Shown in pieces: positions 27,160 to 35,799 of a stretch of DNA of 64,000 bases. The stretch spans positions 1 through 64,000 of the forward strand of contig NZ_BAUX01000011.1 in assembly GCF_002897035.1 (NCBI RefSeq), in the 5' to 3' direction. Made by a program: the position numbers and the translations under genes. The first letter of the stretch is position 1; the number at the start of each line of letters is the position of its first letter. This stretch comes from Methylopila sp. Yamaguchi. GTDB taxonomy: Bacteria > Pseudomonadota > Alphaproteobacteria > Rhizobiales > Methylopilaceae. The notes below the pieces were generated by a model. It did not search any database. It saw nothing but the letters and a program-made list of their open reading frames with translations, and was not told the origin of the DNA.

Positions 27160-27300
27160 CATCCCTCCCCTGGGACAGGGGAGGATGGACGGCCGCAGGC
27201 CGGCCGGGTGGGGTGCGTCGACCGCCTGAGCTCCACGCCCGAGACGCCACCCGACCTCGACCTACCGGCCGAGGCCACCCTCCCCACGCCTGACGGCGCG
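27160..27300. repeat. G+C-rich inverted-repeat element inside the MoxR cluster
   Basis: The 172-base gap between the BatA-like and VWA-like genes contains CTCCCCTGGGACAGGGGAG-type dyad symmetry (27161-27186). Later come GGTGGGGTGC (27198-27207) and matching CCACCC and CACCCTCCCC stretches. Repeats of this shape are widespread between genes in Hyphomicrobiales. An SD-like GGAGGGAGAAGGAAG precedes the downstream ATG, so the downstream gene can be translated independently. Confidence 0.6.
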
Positions 27301-27320
27301 AGGAGGGAGAAGGAAGACGC

Positions 27321-29396
27321 ATGAACCTCGACGTCGCCTTCGCGCCGCTGCTGCCCCTCCCCGCGCTGATCGCTTTGGCGATCGCGGGCGCGGTCGTGGC
27401 GCTGCTGTGCGTGGTCGGGCGCACGCGAGGCGCCTGGCTGCGCGCCGGCGCCATCGCCTGCCTGCTGCTCGCGCTCGCGAACCCCACCTTCACCCGCGAG
27501 GATCGCGAGACCCTGACCAACATCCTGCCCGTGGTGGTCGACCGCTCGGGCAGCCAGACGCTGGACGGCCGGAAGGAACAGACCGACGCCGTGCGGCAGG
27601 CGGTCGAGGAGCGGCTGCGCGGGCTGCCGAACACCGAGGTTCGCTGGATCGAGGCGGGCCAGGACGGCACGGCCTCGGACGGCACCGAGCTGTTCTCGGC
27701 GCTGCGCAACGCGCTCGCCGACGTGCCGCCGGAACGTGTGGCCGGCGCGCTGTTCGTGACGGACGGGGTCGTCCACGACGTGCCGGCGGACGCGCGCGAT
27801 CTCGGATTCGCGGCGCCGCTCCACGGGCTGATCACCGGGCGGCCGGACGAGCGCGACCGCCGGGTGGCGCTGACGCTGTCGCCCCGCTTCGGCATCGTCG
27901 GCCAGACGCAGAAGGTGGGCTTCCGGATCGACGAGGTTGGTCAGGGGCTAGGCCGCCCCGTGCCGGTGGTGGTGCGCCGCGACGGCGAGGAGATCGCAAG
28001 ACTTGACGCGCTGCCGGGGCAGGTCACGACCTTTGACGCCCCCATTTCGCATGCGGGCGTGAACTTCATCGAGATCGAGGCGGAGCAGGTCCCGCAGGAG
28101 ATCACCACAGTCAACAACCGGGCGGTGCTGCCGATCGACGGCGTGCGCGAAAAGCTCCGGGTGCTGCTGGTCTCCGGCGAGCCGCACGCCGGCGAGCGCA
28201 CCTGGCGCAACCTGCTGAAGGCCGACGCCAGCGTGGATCTCGTGCACTTCACCATCCTGCGCCCGCCGGACAAGCAGGATGGGACCCCGATCAACGAGCT
28301 GTCGCTGATCGCCTTCCCCACGCGCGAGCTGTTCGCTCAGAAGATCGACGAGTTCGACCTCATCATCTTCGACCGCTACGCGCGCCAGGGCATCCTGCCG
28401 ATCATCTACTTCGACAACATCGCCCGCTACGTGCGCGACGGCGGCGCCGTGCTGGTGGCCTCCGGCCCGGACTACGCCGAGCCCGGCTCGCTGTTCGAGA
28501 CGCCCCTCGCCCAGGTGCTTCCCGCCGAGCCGATGGGCGGCGTGGTGGAGCGCGCCTTTCGGGCCCAGCTCTCCGACGTCGGCCGCAAGCACCCCGTCAC
28601 CCGCGGGCTGCCGGGATCCGAGACCAACCCGCCGACCTGGGCGCCATGGTTCCGGATGGTCGACAGCCGGTTGCGCGAGGGCGAAGCGGTGCTGAACGGC
28701 CCTGACGACCGGCCTCTGCTGGTCCTCGCCCGCGAGAACCAGGGCCGCGTCGCGCTGCTGCTCTCCGACCACGCCTGGCTCTGGGCCCGGGGCTTCGATG
28801 GCGGCGGCCCCCATGTGGACCTTCTGCGGCGGCTGTCGCACTGGCTGATGAAGGAGCCGGACCTCGACGAGGAGGCTCTGCGGTCGCGCGCGACCGGAAA
28901 GACCGTCACCTTCGAGCGACAGACGCTGAAAGACGAGGTCCAGCCAGTGACCGTCACGCTGCCCGGCGGCGCCACGCGCGAGGTCACGCTGACCGAGGCG
29001 GAGCCCGGCCTGTGGCGGGGCGTGCTGGAGACGCCGGAGCTCGGCCTGCACCGCGCGACGGACGGGACCTTCACCACCCTGGTCAACGTCGGCCCGCCGA
29101 ATCCGCGGGAGTTCACTGAGGTCGCGAGCAGCGCGAAGCGCCTTGAAGCCGTCGCCGGCGCGACCGGCGGCTCCGTCCGGCGGGTGGTGCCGGATCCGGG
29201 CGCTGACATCGAGGTCCCGCGCATCGTGCCGGTGGCCGCCGGGGCGCGGGCGTCGGGCTCCGACTGGATCGGCGTCCGCCAGGGCGACGTGTCGGTCGTG
29301 CGCGGCATCGGCATCCTGCCGGTCTTCGCGGGAGTGCTCGGGCTGCTGCTGCTGATCGGCGCCTTCGCGGCGACCTGGGCGCGCGAGAGCCGGTGA
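27321..29396 (+). CDS. Membrane-anchored VWA/glutamine-amidotransferase-like protein of the MoxR cluster
   Basis: The 691-residue protein has two N-terminal helices (residues 5-55) and a VWA-like β-strand with a good metal motif, VVVDRSGSQTLDG (DxSxS). A long C-terminal region contains a class I amidotransferase-like fold (EFDLIIFDRYARQGILPIIYFDNIARYVRDGGAVLVASGPD) without an obvious catalytic cysteine. A final helix (ILPVFAGVLGLLLLIGAFAATW) anchors the end. It therefore spans the membrane with a large external part. It probably works with the MoxR and DUF58 proteins upstream, although its biochemical role is unknown. Confidence 0.8.
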   Translation: MNLDVAFAPLLPLPALIALAIAGAVVALLCVVGRTRGAWLRAGAIACLLLALANPTFTREDRETLTNILPVVVDRSGSQTLDGRKEQTDAVRQAVEERLRGLPNTEVRWIEAGQDGTASDGTELFSALRNALADVPPERVAGALFVTDGVVHDVPADARDLGFAAPLHGLITGRPDERDRRVALTLSPRFGIVGQTQKVGFRIDEVGQGLGRPVPVVVRRDGEEIARLDALPGQVTTFDAPISHAGVNFIEIEAEQVPQEITTVNNRAVLPIDGVREKLRVLLVSGEPHAGERTWRNLLKADASVDLVHFTILRPPDKQDGTPINELSLIAFPTRELFAQKIDEFDLIIFDRYARQGILPIIYFDNIARYVRDGGAVLVASGPDYAEPGSLFETPLAQVLPAEPMGGVVERAFRAQLSDVGRKHPVTRGLPGSETNPPTWAPWFRMVDSRLREGEAVLNGPDDRPLLVLARENQGRVALLLSDHAWLWARGFDGGGPHVDLLRRLSHWLMKEPDLDEEALRSRATGKTVTFERQTLKDEVQPVTVTLPGGATREVTLTEAEPGLWRGVLETPELGLHRATDGTFTTLVNVGPPNPREFTEVASSAKRLEAVAGATGGSVRRVVPDPGADIEVPRIVPVAAGARASGSDWIGVRQGDVSVVRGIGILPVFAGVLGLLLLIGAFAATWARESR

Positions 29397-29435
29397 GCCG
29401 CCCGCGCCCGTTCCGCCCGACCTGAGCCGCCCGCG

Positions 29436-30140
29436 ATGTCGTGGGGGCTCGATCTCGTCCAGCACTTCCTGCTCGCCTTTTCGGCGCTGTTCTCGATCGT
29501 GAACCCGATGGGCGGGGCGCTGATCTTCAGCCAGGTCACGTCGAACCGCACGCATCTGGAGCGGGTCGCGCTCGCCGGCCGCATCGGCGTCTACGCCGCC
29601 ATGATCATGTTCGGCGCGCTGTGGATCGGCGTCTATGTGCTGAACTTCTTCGGCGTCACCATCGAAGCCCTGCGCATCGCCGGCGGCCTCGTGGTGGCCG
29701 CCGCGGCCTGGCAGATGCTGAACGCGCCGGAGCATCGCGAGGCGCGCAAGCAGAGCCAAGCCGACGAGGCGATGGAGGGCGCGCCCGCCGACACCGCCTT
29801 CTTCCCGCTCACCATGCCTCTCACCACCGGCCCCGGGACCATCTCAGTCGCGATCGCGCTGGGCGCGAACCGCCCGGCCGAGGGCGCGGCCTTCGTCACC
29901 TTCGCGGTCGGCGCCTCGGCGGGCGCGCTCGCGGTGGCGGGCTCCGTCTGGCTCGCCTACCGCTGGGCAGACGGCGTCGTCAGCCTCCTCGGCCCCGCCC
30001 GGGTGCAGATCGTCGCCCGGCTCGCCGCTTTCCTGCTGCTCTGCGTCGGGGTGCAGATCACGCTCAACGGCGCGATGGAGGCGCTGAAGCAGGTGCGGGC
30101 GGAGGAGGCTGCGGCGGTCGTCGCGCCGACCCGGCGATGA
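29436..30140 (+). CDS. MarC family integral membrane protein
   Basis: The 234-residue protein has six hydrophobic segments and the MarC opening (LFSIVNPMGGALIFSQVTS), in which NPxG is conserved. The internal FFPLTMPLTTGPGTISVAIALG repeat, with TGPG, is also diagnostic. MarC was named for an early link to multiple antibiotic resistance, but no transport substrate has been proved. It begins 39 bases after the MoxR cluster's last gene and could be cotranscribed with it. It is convergent with the dioxygenase gene. Confidence 0.87.
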   Translation: MSWGLDLVQHFLLAFSALFSIVNPMGGALIFSQVTSNRTHLERVALAGRIGVYAAMIMFGALWIGVYVLNFFGVTIEALRIAGGLVVAAAAWQMLNAPEHREARKQSQADEAMEGAPADTAFFPLTMPLTTGPGTISVAIALGANRPAEGAAFVTFAVGASAGALAVAGSVWLAYRWADGVVSLLGPARVQIVARLAAFLLLCVGVQITLNGAMEALKQVRAEEAAAVVAPTRR

Positions 30141-30149
30141 GGGCCCGCC

Positions 30150-31103
30150 TCACAGCGGCTTGAGGCCCGCCTCGATCTCGGCCCGCCGCGGCTCGAGGAA
30201 CGGCGGCAGCGCCAGCCGCTCGCCCAGCGTCTCCGCCGGCTCGTCGACCGCGAAGCCCGGACCGTCGGTCGCGATCTCGAACAGCACGCCGCCGGGCTCG
30301 CGGAAGTAGAGCGAGCGGAAGTAGTAGCGCTCGACCTCGCCGCTGGAGCGCAGGCCCGCCTCCGTCACCCGCTCGGTCCAGGCGGCGAGGCCCGCGCGGT
30401 CCGGCGTGCGGAAGGCCACGTGGTGGGCGCCGCCGGCGCCCTGCCCCGCGAAGCCGAGGCCCGGCTGCACGGCGACGTGCAGCTCCGTCTCGGGGCCGGC
30501 GCCCTCGCCCATCGCGAAGACATGGACGCGCCCGACGCCGTCGGGATCGGCGTGCTCGGCGACATGGCGCATGTTCATCACCTCGGTCAGCACCCGCGCG
30601 GTGCGCTCGAGCGTCGGCGCGCTGATGGTGATCGGCCCAAGCCCGCGGATCTGCCGCTCGGCCGGCACGGAGCTCGCCTCCCACGGGTGCGCTTCGCCGG
30701 CCCCGCCGTCCGCCACCAGCCGCAGCCGCTGGCCCTCCCCGTCCTCGACGTCCAGCGACGGCCGGCCCGCCCGTTCGGCGATGTCCGAGACCATGACGCC
30801 GCGGGCCGCTAGCCGCTCCCGCCACCAGGCCAGGGCCGTCTCGTCAGCGACGCGCAGGCCGGTGCGGACGATGCTGTTCGAGCCCCGGCGCTCGCGGGGC
30901 GCGGGCCAGTCGAAGAACGTCAGGTCCGTGCCCGGCGTGGCCTGTCCGTCGGCGTAGAACAGATGGTAGGCCGAGACGTCGTCCTGGTTCACGGTCTTCT
31001 TGACCAGACGCAGGCCCATGGTCTCGACGTAGAAGCGACGGTTCGCGGCGGCGTCCGCCGTGATTGCGGTCAGATGATGGACGCCGGTGAGAGCGAGCGA
31101 CAT
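30150..31103 (-). CDS. Ring-cleaving dioxygenase of the glyoxalase/VOC fold (MhqO-like)
   Basis: The 317-residue protein has two vicinal-oxygen-chelate modules. The first metal histidine is in [21 protein letters not shown] second module has [12 protein letters not shown] and the acidic ligand region [17 protein letters not shown]. These correspond to MhqO/MhqA-type hydroquinone ring-cleaving dioxygenases, which detoxify quinones. The product name is a family-level call. No MarR-type quinone regulator is adjacent. It is divergent from cutA with 123 bases between them. Confidence 0.85.
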   Translation of the reverse strand: MSLALTGVHHLTAITADAAANRRFYVETMGLRLVKKTVNQDDVSAYHLFYADGQATPGTDLTFFDWPAPRERRGSNSIVRTGLRVADETALAWWRERLAARGVMVSDIAERAGRPSLDVEDGEGQRLRLVADGGAGEAHPWEASSVPAERQIRGLGPITISAPTLERTARVLTEVMNMRHVAEHADPDGVGRVHVFAMGEGAGPETELHVAVQPGLGFAGQGAGGAHHVAFRTPDRAGLAAWTERVTEAGLRSSGEVERYYFRSLYFREPGGVLFEIATDGPGFAVDEPAETLGERLALPPFLEPRRAEIEAGLKPL

Positions 31104-31226
31104 GGAAGCGACCTCCTGATTGACGGGGCGTGGCCCTCCATATCGGCGTGCGTTCCCGCAAGTTAAGAGCCGGCGGCATGCGTAGGCGCCCGTCGCTTAC
31201 GCCGCCAGCGCAACCAGGAGCAAGCC

Positions 31227-31547
31227 ATGACCGAATTCGTGATCGTGACGACGACGGTGGCCGACGCCGGCGCTGCCGAGGCCATCGCTCGGACGGCCGT
31301 GGAGCGTCGGCTTGCGGCCTGCGCCGGGATCGTGGCGCGGCGGAGCGTCTACCGCTGGAAGGGAGCGTTGGAAATGGCAGACGAGCTCGCGGTGGAGCTG
31401 AAGACCCTCGCCTCGGTCGCGCCGGCCCTGGAGGCGGCGATCCGTGAGCTGCACCCTTACGAACTGCCGGAGGTCGTGGTCACGCCGATCGTCGGAGGCT
31501 CGGAGGCCTATCTGGCGTGGGTGCGGGAGGGTGTCGACGTGGGGTGA
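31227..31547 (+). CDS. cutA: Divalent-cation tolerance protein CutA
   Basis: This is a 106-residue trimeric ferredoxin-like-fold protein. It has the CutA pattern ERRLAACAGIVARRSVYRWKGALE in the first half, ELHPYELPEVVVTPI in the middle, and EAYLAWVREG at the end, close to the full family consensus. CutA is linked to copper tolerance and binds signalling proteins, but its precise role is unsettled. It is a single gene, followed by a strong dyad before the convergent tdm gene. Confidence 0.95.
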   Translation: MTEFVIVTTTVADAGAAEAIARTAVERRLAACAGIVARRSVYRWKGALEMADELAVELKTLASVAPALEAAIRELHPYELPEVVVTPIVGGSEAYLAWVREGVDVG

Positions 31548-31556
31548 CGACCTCTG

Positions 31557-31600
31557 CCAGCCCGTCATCCCACGCGTGCGTGCGGGGCGTGACGGGCTGG
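31557..31600. terminator. Dyad between convergent cutA and tdm
   Basis: An 11-bp perfect inverted repeat CCAGCCCGTCA (31557-31567) / TGACGGGCTGG (31590-31600) surrounds a 22-base G+C-rich loop, between the cutA stop and the tdm stop. It lacks a clear T-tract, so it may act as a Rho-assisted or 3'-stabilising hairpin for both genes. Confidence 0.5.
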
Positions 31601-31621
31601 TAGGTCAGGCGCCCTGGACTC

Positions 31622-33946
31622 TCACACCCGCTCGGCCGCTCCGCGGGGATCGAACGACACCGCCGGATCGATTGCGGGCGCGGTCTTGGGCTCGGCCTCG
31701 GCGCGCACCCGCGACTTCGTCGGGTCGTAGTGCGGGAAGGCGACCACCGTCGCCGGGATGCGCTTCTGCTGGCCGTCGAGCTTGCCGATCTCGACCGCCG
31801 TGCCAAGGTCGGCGTAGGTCACGTCGAGGCGGGCGAGCGCGATGGTCTTGCCGAGGATCGGCGAGCGGGTGGCGCTGGTGATTACGCCGATCTGGGCGCG
31901 GCCCACATGGACGCAGTCGCCGTGACCGATGTGCTCCGCGCCGGTGACGTCGAGGCCCACGAGCTTCTTCGACGGCGTCTCGCGGCGGCGCTTGAGCGCC
32001 TCCGCGCCGACGTAAGGGTCGGTCTTCTCCTTCGGGACGGCGAAGCCGATGCCGGCTTCGAACGGGTCGGTCTGGTCGCAGAACTCATAGCCTGCGAAGG
32101 CGAGCCCCGCCTCAATGCGCAGCATGTCGAGCGCCTTGAGGCCGAGCGGCTTCAGTCCACGCGGCTCGCCCGCCGCCATGATGGCGTCCCACACCTCCGG
32201 GGCCTTGTCCGGATGGCAGAACACCTCGTAGCCGAGTTCGCCGGTGTAGCCGGTGCGGGAGACCACGACCGGGATGCCGGAAATCTTGCCGACGGTGAAG
32301 CGGAACCACTTCAGCTCGGTCACGGTCGGCTGGTGCGCCGGCGTGACGACAAGGGTCTCGAGGATCTCGCGGGAGAGCGGGCCTTGGACGCCGACGTTGT
32401 GAAGCTGGTCGGTGGAGGTCTTCACCCAGGCCTTGAGGCCGTGCTTGGCCGCAAGCTCCCGCAGATGCACCCCGCAGTAGTCCTCGCCGCAAATCCAGCG
32501 GAAGTTGTCTTGGCCGAGACGGAACACCGTGCCGTCGTCGATCATGCCGCCGTGGTCGTAGCACATGGCGGTGTAGACGACCTGGCCCACCGCGAGCTTC
32601 TTCATGTTGCGGGTGACGGCGAGCTGCATCAGGGCTTCGGCGTCGGGGCCCAGCACCTCGAACTTCCGCAGCGGCGAAAGGTCCATGATCGCAGCGCGCT
32701 CACGGCAGGCCCAGTATTCGGCGATCGGCCCTTCGTCCGAGTAGCAGTCCGCCAGCCAGAAGCCGCGGTACTCCACGAACTTGCGGGTCAGCGCAGAGGT
32801 GCGCGGGTGGAACCCGCTTTCGCGCGTCAGGCGCGGCTCGGCGTCGGGCGTCATGCGGTGAGCGATGCCTTTGGAGAAGTTTTCGGCGGCGTCGTAGACG
32901 CGCACGTGGATGTCGGTGGGCTCCCAGGCGTTGGCGACGTCGATGTCGTCCGCGCAGGAGGAGGAGGAGCAGACGAGGTCCGTCAGAGCGCGCAGCAGCA
33001 CGTAGTCGCCGGGCCGCGACCACGGCTCGTCCATCCCGATGCTGTCGTCGGCGCCCACGAAGGTGTTGTAAAAGAAGTTGATCGCGGGCCAGCCCGCGCG
33101 CGGCTCGATGCCGTAGGGCTTCAGCACGCGGTTGAAATTGTCGGTGCAGTTGTCGTGGCCGGGATAGCCCATGTCCTCGTAGTACTTGGCCGAGCACGCC
33201 AGCAGGAAGGCGTCGTGCCGGCCGACCGTGTCGCGCACGATCTCAACCAGCGGGGTCATGCGCGCGTCGAAATACTTCGAGTGCAGGCCGGGGCCGGGAT
33301 TGGCGGTGCCCATCAGCGTGCGGGTGACGGTCGGATCGAACCCGAACTCCTTGCCGCGCTCCAGCGCTGCGGCGTCGAAGGCGAGGAAGTCGGAGCACTG
33401 CTTGCCGTCGACGTCGATGATCTGGATGTAGTCGCCGGCCTTAACGCGGTAGGCTTCGGCGGTTGCGGCCCTCACGCGCAGATCGAGCTTCGGCTCGGCC
33501 AGCGGCGGCGGCGCCACCCCGCGGTTCGGAGCGTTGGTTGCGATTTCGAGCTTGAGGTCGGTGGGCGGCGTCTGCTCGTGGGGCGCCATGGCGCCCCCCG
33601 CCGGGATCAGCGCCACGACGGAATCCGCCGAAGCTTGGAAGGCTGCGACGGCGCCGGGCGCCGTGTCCGTCGACAGCAGGCGGAAGCCGGCGAAGCGCGA
33701 GACGTCGACGCCGCGGGCGGCGAGCGCGGCCTTGGCGGCGGCCGCCGCCTCCGCGTCGTCGTCGGACACCTCGGCGAAATCGCCCGAAAGCGCGCCCTCG
33801 CTCGCGAAGATCAGGCCGGGCTGGCGCCCCTCCGGATCCACCACGCGGCAGCGGTCGCCGGCCGCGAGGTCGAACACCAGCGCCTCTCCGCCACGGGCGA
33901 CGAGCGTGGTGAGGTGGAGCGGCGCGGAGTCGGTCATGGCGTCCAT
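31622..33946 (-). CDS. tdm: Trimethylamine N-oxide demethylase (DUF1989 + GcvT-like THF domain)
   Basis: This 774-residue two-domain enzyme converts TMAO to dimethylamine and formaldehyde. The N-terminal DUF1989 domain (about residues 1-360) has Asp186, Cys251, Cys267 and Cys331. Their spacings (65, 16 and 64) equal those of the zinc ligands I recall for Methylocella silvestris Tdm (Asp198, Cys263, Cys279, Cys343). The C-terminal half (about 390-740) is GcvT-like (YRGFWLADCYSDEGPIAEYW, SRTGYTGELGYEVF) and probably passes formaldehyde to tetrahydrofolate. The first ATG follows GAGGAGA by 7 bases. It lies 228 bases downstream of tmm on the same strand. Confidence 0.92.
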   Translation of the reverse strand: MDAMTDSAPLHLTTLVARGGEALVFDLAAGDRCRVVDPEGRQPGLIFASEGALSGDFAEVSDDDAEAAAAAKAALAARGVDVSRFAGFRLLSTDTAPGAVAAFQASADSVVALIPAGGAMAPHEQTPPTDLKLEIATNAPNRGVAPPPLAEPKLDLRVRAATAEAYRVKAGDYIQIIDVDGKQCSDFLAFDAAALERGKEFGFDPTVTRTLMGTANPGPGLHSKYFDARMTPLVEIVRDTVGRHDAFLLACSAKYYEDMGYPGHDNCTDNFNRVLKPYGIEPRAGWPAINFFYNTFVGADDSIGMDEPWSRPGDYVLLRALTDLVCSSSSCADDIDVANAWEPTDIHVRVYDAAENFSKGIAHRMTPDAEPRLTRESGFHPRTSALTRKFVEYRGFWLADCYSDEGPIAEYWACRERAAIMDLSPLRKFEVLGPDAEALMQLAVTRNMKKLAVGQVVYTAMCYDHGGMIDDGTVFRLGQDNFRWICGEDYCGVHLRELAAKHGLKAWVKTSTDQLHNVGVQGPLSREILETLVVTPAHQPTVTELKWFRFTVGKISGIPVVVSRTGYTGELGYEVFCHPDKAPEVWDAIMAAGEPRGLKPLGLKALDMLRIEAGLAFAGYEFCDQTDPFEAGIGFAVPKEKTDPYVGAEALKRRRETPSKKLVGLDVTGAEHIGHGDCVHVGRAQIGVITSATRSPILGKTIALARLDVTYADLGTAVEIGKLDGQQKRIPATVVAFPHYDPTKSRVRAEAEPKTAPAIDPAVSFDPRGAAERV

Positions 33947-33996
33947 GGATACTTCTCCTCGGCCGCGGCGAAGCTGCGGCCCTGAAACGAGACGTC

Positions 33997-34073
33997 ATGG
34001 TCCGGTTAGACCGGACCATCCATTTCAAGCGTCGGGACCGACGCCGAAGATGGGACTTCGGTCTAACCGGAAG
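33997..34073. repeat. Twin-hairpin palindromic repeat between tmm and tdm
   Basis: The palindrome ATGGTCCGG-TTAGA-CCGGACCAT (33997-34019) is followed by a shorter related hairpin with loop TCTAA (34056-34073, CTTCGG/CCGGAAG). It has the same architecture as the unit at 19303-19390 but with TTAGA/TCTAA loops instead of TCAAG/CTTGA. It lies in the gap between tmm and tdm, with another weak dyad near 34124-34158. It may set differential stability of the tmm-tdm message. Confidence 0.75.
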
Positions 34074-34174
34074 ACGACGGCTGAGGGCGACCCTTTCGGC
34101 TGCGGGCGCCCCTTAGCTGCGGATCATCCCGGCCTGAAGCTCAGGCTACGCCGGCATGACGTCATGTCGCTCGG

Positions 34175-35539
34175 CTACTCCGCCGCCTGCTGCTTCGGCT
34201 GGTTGAGGAACGCCTCAAGCGAGTCGTCCATCGCTTTCATCCACGTGGTGTGGTGCACCGGGGCGAGGTTGCCGGTGATGACCGAGGGGTAGGCGCGGTC
34301 GCGGTAGGTGAGGATGCCCTCGACCTTGTGGTGCTCCCACTCCTTGAACAGCTTCGCCACCGTGTCGACGTCGAGATGCGGGTAGTCGGTCGGCTCGAGC
34401 AGCTCGCGGACGTAGTCGGTCTGGAAGTCGATCATCTGCTCGGCGTTTTCGAGCGTGCCGAGCCGCGCCACCCAGGCTTCGCTGTCGGCGTGCATCGCGT
34501 CGTAGTCCGGCAGCGCGATGCGGCCGAGCACGACGTCGCGGGCGTACCAAGCCTGCGCGTCGAACATGTTGAAGGTGTAGAACTGGTCTTGCGCGCCGAC
34601 GTGCATCAGCTTCGGGTTCTTCTCCCAGAAGATGCCCTTGTAGAGGTTCGCCGGGTACAGGCTGGTCCGCGTTTCCAGCCGGAGATCGTCCGGCAGGAAG
34701 GGATAGTGGTTGAGGTAGCCGGTGCAGAAGATGATCGCGTCGACATCTTCCGCGGTCGAGCCGTCCTTGAAGTGGCAGGTCTTGCCGACGACCTTGGTCA
34801 GCAGCGGCTTCTCCGAGAAGCTCGCGGGCCAATCGAAGCCCATCGGGCGGGTGCGGTAGCTGAAGGTGATCTGCTTCGCGCCGTACTTGTGGCACTGGGT
34901 CGCGATGTCTTCGGCGGAGTAGCTCGAGCCGATCAGCAGCACGTGCTTGCCGGCGAATTCGTCGGCGCAGCGGAAGTCATGCGCGTGCAGCACGCGGCCG
35001 AGGAACTTCTCGACGCCTTCGAAGCTCGGCACGTTCGGCGTGGAGAAGTGGCCGTTGCAGACAAAGACGTAGTCGAACTCCTCCGACACGCGCTTCTTGG
35101 CGACGAGATCGGAGACCGTGACGGTGAACTTCTGGGTCGCCTCGTCCCACTCAACGTCGCGCACCGCGTGGTTGAACTTGCAGTATTTGCGGACGCCGCT
35201 GCGCTCGACGCGGCCGGCGATGTAGTCGTGAAGCACCGCGCGCGGCGGATAGGACGGGATGGGCCGGCCGAAGTGCTCTTCGAAGGAGTAGTCCGCGAAC
35301 TCCAGACACTCCTTGGGGCCGTTCGACCACAGGTAGCGGTACATGGAGCCGTGAACCGGCTCGCCGAACTCGTCGAGCCCGGTGCGCCACGTGTAGTTCC
35401 AGAGGCCGCCCCAGTTGGACTGCTTCTCGTAGCAGACCATCTCGGGGACCTCGACGCCCGCGGCCTTTGCGGACTCGAAGGCGCGGAGCACGGCGAGCCC
35501 GCTGGGCCCGGCTCCGATGACGGCGACACGCTTGGGCAA
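34175..35539 (-). CDS. tmm: Trimethylamine monooxygenase (flavin-containing monooxygenase)
   Basis: This 454-residue FAD/NADPH enzyme oxidises trimethylamine to TMAO. It has the FAD loop VIGAGPSGLAVLRAF, the Tmm-typical GGLWNYTWRTGLDEFGEPVHG and MYRYLWSNGPKE, the FMO motif FLGRVLHAHDF, and the NADPH loop IGSSYSAEDI. Similarity to Methylocella silvestris Tmm is high along its length. The start is placed at TTG 35539 because GAGGAGGGG lies 3-5 bases upstream and the product (PKRVAVIGAG) then aligns with known Tmm N-termini. ATG 35563 would add eight residues with no clear ribosome site. A TTGACA hexamer (35657-35652) could be the -35. tdm follows. Confidence 0.93.
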   Translation of the reverse strand: MPKRVAVIGAGPSGLAVLRAFESAKAAGVEVPEMVCYEKQSNWGGLWNYTWRTGLDEFGEPVHGSMYRYLWSNGPKECLEFADYSFEEHFGRPIPSYPPRAVLHDYIAGRVERSGVRKYCKFNHAVRDVEWDEATQKFTVTVSDLVAKKRVSEEFDYVFVCNGHFSTPNVPSFEGVEKFLGRVLHAHDFRCADEFAGKHVLLIGSSYSAEDIATQCHKYGAKQITFSYRTRPMGFDWPASFSEKPLLTKVVGKTCHFKDGSTAEDVDAIIFCTGYLNHYPFLPDDLRLETRTSLYPANLYKGIFWEKNPKLMHVGAQDQFYTFNMFDAQAWYARDVVLGRIALPDYDAMHADSEAWVARLGTLENAEQMIDFQTDYVRELLEPTDYPHLDVDTVAKLFKEWEHHKVEGILTYRDRAYPSVITGNLAPVHHTTWMKAMDDSLEAFLNQPKQQAAE

Positions 35540-35799
35540 TGACCCCTCCTCGAACTCGTTCATAAGCGTCGTTCGCGGCCGGTCACGTCGCGCGCGCCGG
35601 CTTGTTCCCCTGCAATTCGACGGCCGAGACGATCCTTCATGTTTTCGTGAGTGTCAACGTTTTTGCTTTTGAGGAATTAGTGCGCGCCAAAGCCTCAAAC
35701 CGGCGAGAGCCTTTGGGCCGCCGAAAAAGGTCGCCTTCGAGAGCCGCCCCTGCTAGAGGCGCGGGCGACCCCGCAACCTGCCCGCCGACGCCAGACCCG

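Noticed and set aside
31730-33985. 751-codon plus-strand frame opposite tdm
   Set aside because: It is a shadow of a certain gene with codon bias mirrored from the other strand.
19303-34073. Palindromes considered as insertion-sequence ends
   Set aside because: No transposase gene or target-site duplications lie nearby. They are short paired hairpins typical of REP/BIME elements.
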